DNA of 8,228 bases from Bacteroidota bacterium (GTDB taxonomy: Bacteria > Bacteroidota > Bacteroidia > Bacteroidales > F082), in contig NYYH01000091.1 of the NCBI GenBank assembly GCA_002686705.1, positions 1-8,228 on the forward strand, given 5' to 3'. This document shows, piece by piece, positions 5,718 through 8,228 of this stretch. The position numbers and the translations under genes were made by a program. Numbering within the stretch: position 1 is the first letter of the stretch; every line of letters starts with the position of its first letter. The notes under the pieces are model-generated. The model was not told where the DNA came from, did not search any database, and saw only the letters and a program-made list of their open reading frames with translations.

Positions 5718-6527
5718 ATGATTTTAAAAATTATTGTAAATATCATTACTTGGTCGATTGGAATACTTTTGTTTTTTCCAATTTTTTGGATGTTCATCAC
5801 AAGTTTTAAAACAGAGATGGAAGCAATCAAGTTTCCACCAAGTTTTATTTTTAATTTTACATTATCAAATTATTTTGAAATTCAAGAAAGAAGTAACTAT
5901 TTTAAATATGCTGTCAATTCTATTACGATTTCATTAGGATCTACCTTTTTAGCAATTTTATTATCAATTCCAGTTTCTTGGTCTCTTGCATTTATAAAAA
6001 ACAAATACAAGGATTTCATTCTTTTATGGATTTTATCCACAAAAATGATGCCTGCAGTTGGAGTATTAGTGCCAATGTACATCATTTTTCGAGATATAAA
6101 ATTAATGGACACCTTAACTGGAATGATCATAATTTTAACTTTAACAAATTTACCTATCCTGGTATGGCTCCTTTATAATTATTTCGTGGAAATACCCTAT
6201 GAAATAGTTGAATCTTCTCAAATCGATGGTGCAACAATTTATAGTGAAATTACTCATATTATTTTACCTTTGTCCTTGCCAGGTATTTCATCAGCCTTTC
6301 TTTTAAGCGTTATATTGTGTTGGAATGAAGCTTTTTGGACTTTAATGCTCACCTCAACTAATTCAGCACCATTATCAGTTTTTATTGCTTCTTTCTCAAG
6401 CCCAGAGGGTTTATTCTGGGCCAAGCTTTCTGCGGCATCAGTAATGGCTATATTACCAATTATGATCCTAGGTTGGTTTAGTCAGAAGCAATTAGTAGCA
6501 GGCTTAACATTTGGTGCTATCAAATGA
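5718..6527 (+). CDS. smoG: Polyol ABC transporter permease, MalG-type subunit
   Basis: A 269-residue inner-membrane permease, partner of the preceding subunit. Six hydrophobic segments lie near residues 5-29, 66-92, 101-127, 133-156, 183-205 and 236-257. The EAA loop reads YEIVESSQIDGATIYSEI (161-178), with D170 and G171 conserved, followed by ILPLSLPGI. LSTKMMPAVGVLVP (106-119) and the C-terminal SQKQLVAGLTFGAIK are typical of SmoG/MtlG-type MalG subunits, which usually end in QLVRGLTFGAVK or similar. The length is normal for the family. The ATG starts one base after the upstream TGA. The gene that usually follows, the ATPase, is absent: 42 AT-rich bases lead directly to the sorbitol dehydrogenase. 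Confidence 0.88.
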   Translation: MILKIIVNIITWSIGILLFFPIFWMFITSFKTEMEAIKFPPSFIFNFTLSNYFEIQERSNYFKYAVNSITISLGSTFLAILLSIPVSWSLAFIKNKYKDFILLWILSTKMMPAVGVLVPMYIIFRDIKLMDTLTGMIIILTLTNLPILVWLLYNYFVEIPYEIVESSQIDGATIYSEITHIILPLSLPGISSAFLLSVILCWNEAFWTLMLTSTNSAPLSVFIASFSSPEGLFWAKLSAASVMAILPIMILGWFSQKQLVAGLTFGAIK

Positions 6528-6569
6528 TTAAATAAATTATTTTATAAAAATTCATATTATTATCTTTTT

Positions 6570-7349
6570 ATGAAATTAAAAAATAAAGTAGCAATCATCA
6601 CTGGTGGAGGAAGCGGAATTGGCAGAGCTGTAGCCATTCGTTATGCACAGGAGGGAGCTCGCTGCATTGTTGCTGACATTGACGGAAAGAGTGCAGATAA
6701 CACTTCATTAGAGATCAAAAATCTTGAGGGAGAAGCTATTTCGATTCAAATGGATGTGTCTCAGCAAAAAGAAATTCGAAAAACCCTTGATCTGTGCATC
6801 AACCATTTCTCTAGAGTGGACATCCTTTTCAACAATGCAGCCATTTTTGAAATGGCTCCCCTACTGGATTCCTCACGCGACAGCTTTAATCGAATCTTCG
6901 AAATCAATGTGAAAGGGATGTTTTTTATGATGCAGGCAACAGCACAAAAGATGGTGGATCAAAATACAAAAGGGAAGATCATCAACCTCTCTTCCCAAGC
7001 GGGAAGAAGGGGAGAGGCATTGGTTTCCCATTATTGTGCCAGCAAAGCTGCAGTTCTTAGCTACACTCAGTCCGCAGCCTTGGCTTTGTCAGAATACAGG
7101 ATCAATGTAAATGGAATAGCACCAGGAGTCATCGATACTCCTATGTGGGATGTCGTAGACGGACTTTTTGCAAAATATGAGAATCGGCCACATGGAGAAA
7201 AAAAGAAACTTGTTGGTGAGGATGTCCCCTTAGGAAGAATGGGTATACCTCAAGATATTGAAGGTGCAGCTGTTTTTCTTGCATCCGAAGATGCAGATTA
7301 CATTACGGCCCAAACCCTCAATGTCGATGGTGGGAACTGGATGAGTTGA
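6570..7349 (+). CDS. smoS: SDR sorbitol dehydrogenase (L-iditol 2-dehydrogenase)
   Basis: A 259-residue cytoplasmic short-chain dehydrogenase that would oxidise sorbitol to fructose with NAD+, and possibly related polyols such as galactitol. The cofactor site TGGGSGIG is at 11-18, D36 in VADID points to NAD rather than NADP, and NNAA is at 88-91. The catalytic residues are N113, S142, Y155 and K159 (YCASK). Segments strongly recall the Rhodobacter sphaeroides enzyme: SQAGRRGEALV (142-152), FAKYENRPHGEKKK (200-213) and the C-terminal NVDGGNWMS. The ATG has no Shine-Dalgarno; the next possible starts would cut into the first strand. Codon composition is clearly richer in GC (28 of 60 in line 6961-7020) than the permease before it, suggesting a different history. 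It fits the smo operon order except for the missing ATPase gene. Confidence 0.93.
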   Translation: MKLKNKVAIITGGGSGIGRAVAIRYAQEGARCIVADIDGKSADNTSLEIKNLEGEAISIQMDVSQQKEIRKTLDLCINHFSRVDILFNNAAIFEMAPLLDSSRDSFNRIFEINVKGMFFMMQATAQKMVDQNTKGKIINLSSQAGRRGEALVSHYCASKAAVLSYTQSAALALSEYRINVNGIAPGVIDTPMWDVVDGLFAKYENRPHGEKKKLVGEDVPLGRMGIPQDIEGAAVFLASEDADYITAQTLNVDGGNWMS

Positions 7350-7404
7350 AAAATAATCAAGATCAGGAATTTTTGAAGTAATTCACAAACCTCTAGAAAC
7401 TGAA

Positions 7405-8228
7405 ATGCCCTATTCACCTTCCCGTGATTCATTAAAACAACTCCCTGAGCATATCATAAAACCTCTATACCATGCGGAGGATCTTAAACCAGGAATCGTT
7501 CATATTGGTACAGGGAATTTTCACAGGGCTCACCAAGGTCTGTATCTTGATGATTTATTTAATCAAGGAATAGACCAAGATTGGGCAATCATTGGATCAG
7601 GAGTGATGCCTCATGATGCTCTGATGCGAGATTCTCTGCTGAAACAGGATTTCCTTTCCACGATTGTGGAACTGGATCCGAAAAAGAATCTGGCAAGAAT
7701 TTCAGGCTCGATGATTGATTTTATGCCTGTTGATGAAAACAACACCTCTTTGGTTAAGGCTCTCCAAGATCCCAGAGTGAGGATTGTTTCAATGACAATC
7801 ACCGAAGGAGGTTACTTCATTGACCCTGCCACAGGAGAATTTAATCCGGAACATCCTCAAATGGTTGCCGATTCTAAAAACCTTGAGAACTCCACAAGCG
7901 TTTTCGGTGCTTTGGTTCAAGCTCTCAAGCAACGACGCCAGGCAGGCATTCCTCCTTTCACGGTAATGTCCTGTGATAATCTCCCAGGAAATGGAAAGGT
8001 TTCCAAAGATGCTGTAGTTGGTTTAGCAGAATTGAATGATTCAGAACTAGCTCGATGGATCGAGAAGGAAGTGGCATTTCCAAACGGAATGGTAGATCGA
8101 ATTGCAACGGTGACATCTGAAAAACAACGTCAGAAACTTTTAGAGGACTTTGGTATTCAGGATCAGTGGCCTGTATTTTGTGAACCCTATCGGCAGTGGG
8201 TTTTAGAGGACTCTTTTTCCATGGGACG
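7405..8228 (+). CDS. mtlK: Mannitol 2-dehydrogenase family protein, N-terminal part
   Basis: The reading frame is open from the ATG to the window end, giving 274 residues of a protein that is normally about 480-500 long. It belongs to the long-chain polyol dehydrogenases, which oxidise D-mannitol (or arabitol) to fructose (or xylulose) with NAD+. Visible motifs are GIVHIGTGNFHRAHQ (30-44), the nucleotide-binding turn with the family's FHRAHQ; SMTITEGGY (129-137); SCDNLPGNG (189-197); FPNGMVDRI (225-233); and PVFCEPYRQWVLED (256-269). The catalytic lysine, asparagine and histidine lie beyond the window edge, so activity cannot be judged. It starts 55 bp after the sorbitol dehydrogenase; no Shine-Dalgarno is seen. 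The frame is also open upstream to 7357 but offers no good start. Arabinitol dehydrogenase or fructuronate reductase relatives are alternatives, but the operon context favours mannitol. Confidence 0.9.
   Translation, partial: MPYSPSRDSLKQLPEHIIKPLYHAEDLKPGIVHIGTGNFHRAHQGLYLDDLFNQGIDQDWAIIGSGVMPHDALMRDSLLKQDFLSTIVELDPKKNLARISGSMIDFMPVDENNTSLVKALQDPRVRIVSMTITEGGYFIDPATGEFNPEHPQMVADSKNLENSTSVFGALVQALKQRRQAGIPPFTVMSCDNLPGNGKVSKDAVVGLAELNDSELARWIEKEVAFPNGMVDRIATVTSEKQRQKLLEDFGIQDQWPVFCEPYRQWVLEDSFSMG

Noticed and set aside
5582..5830. A minus-strand frame spanning the permease junction
   Set aside because: It is antisense to two clear permease genes and has no family features.

Overview
The window looks like an AT-rich chromosomal segment of a Gram-negative, probably proteobacterial and possibly marine, heterotroph. 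The substrate-binding protein has a cleavable signal peptide, and the sugar-alcohol genes follow the order of the alphaproteobacterial sorbitol/mannitol (smo/mtl) operon of Rhodobacter. I cannot name the taxon from sequence alone.

Layout. Positions 1-540 are GC-rich (about 55% in one counted 60-base line) and hold no intact gene. They contain two diverged direct copies of a roughly 135-bp unit spaced 183 bp apart, and a minus-strand frame that looks like decayed coding DNA. Positions 541-772 are AT-rich spacer. A Gfo/Idh/MocA-type NAD(P)-dependent oxidoreductase follows at 773-1957 on the minus strand. A 443-bp divergent intergenic region (1958-2401) carries a Fur-box-like sequence, a good sigma70-type promoter (TTGACA, 18 nt, TATTAA) with a dyad just after the -10, and a Shine-Dalgarno-led mini-ORF of 7 codons.

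The remaining genes all read on the plus strand: a phytanoyl-CoA dioxygenase (PhyH)-family Fe(II)/2-oxoglutarate oxygenase (2402-3430); a polyol ABC transporter made of a periplasmic binding protein (3508-4806) and two inner-membrane permeases (4853-5716, 5718-6527); an SDR sorbitol (L-iditol 2-) dehydrogenase (6570-7349); and the N-terminal 274 residues of a mannitol 2-dehydrogenase-family long-chain dehydrogenase (7405 to the window end). An 11-bp perfect hairpin separates the binding protein from the permeases.

How it works together (inference). The binding protein captures a sugar alcohol such as mannitol or sorbitol, the permeases import it, and the two dehydrogenases oxidise it to a ketose. 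The ATPase gene (smoK), which sits between the second permease and the sorbitol dehydrogenase in Rhodobacter, is missing from that slot; only 42 bp remain. The two dehydrogenase genes are also clearly richer in GC than the permeases just before them, so the locus looks composite. The roles of the upstream oxygenase and the divergent oxidoreductase are unknown. They may extend the pathway to a modified polyol or sugar, which is the most novel possibility here.
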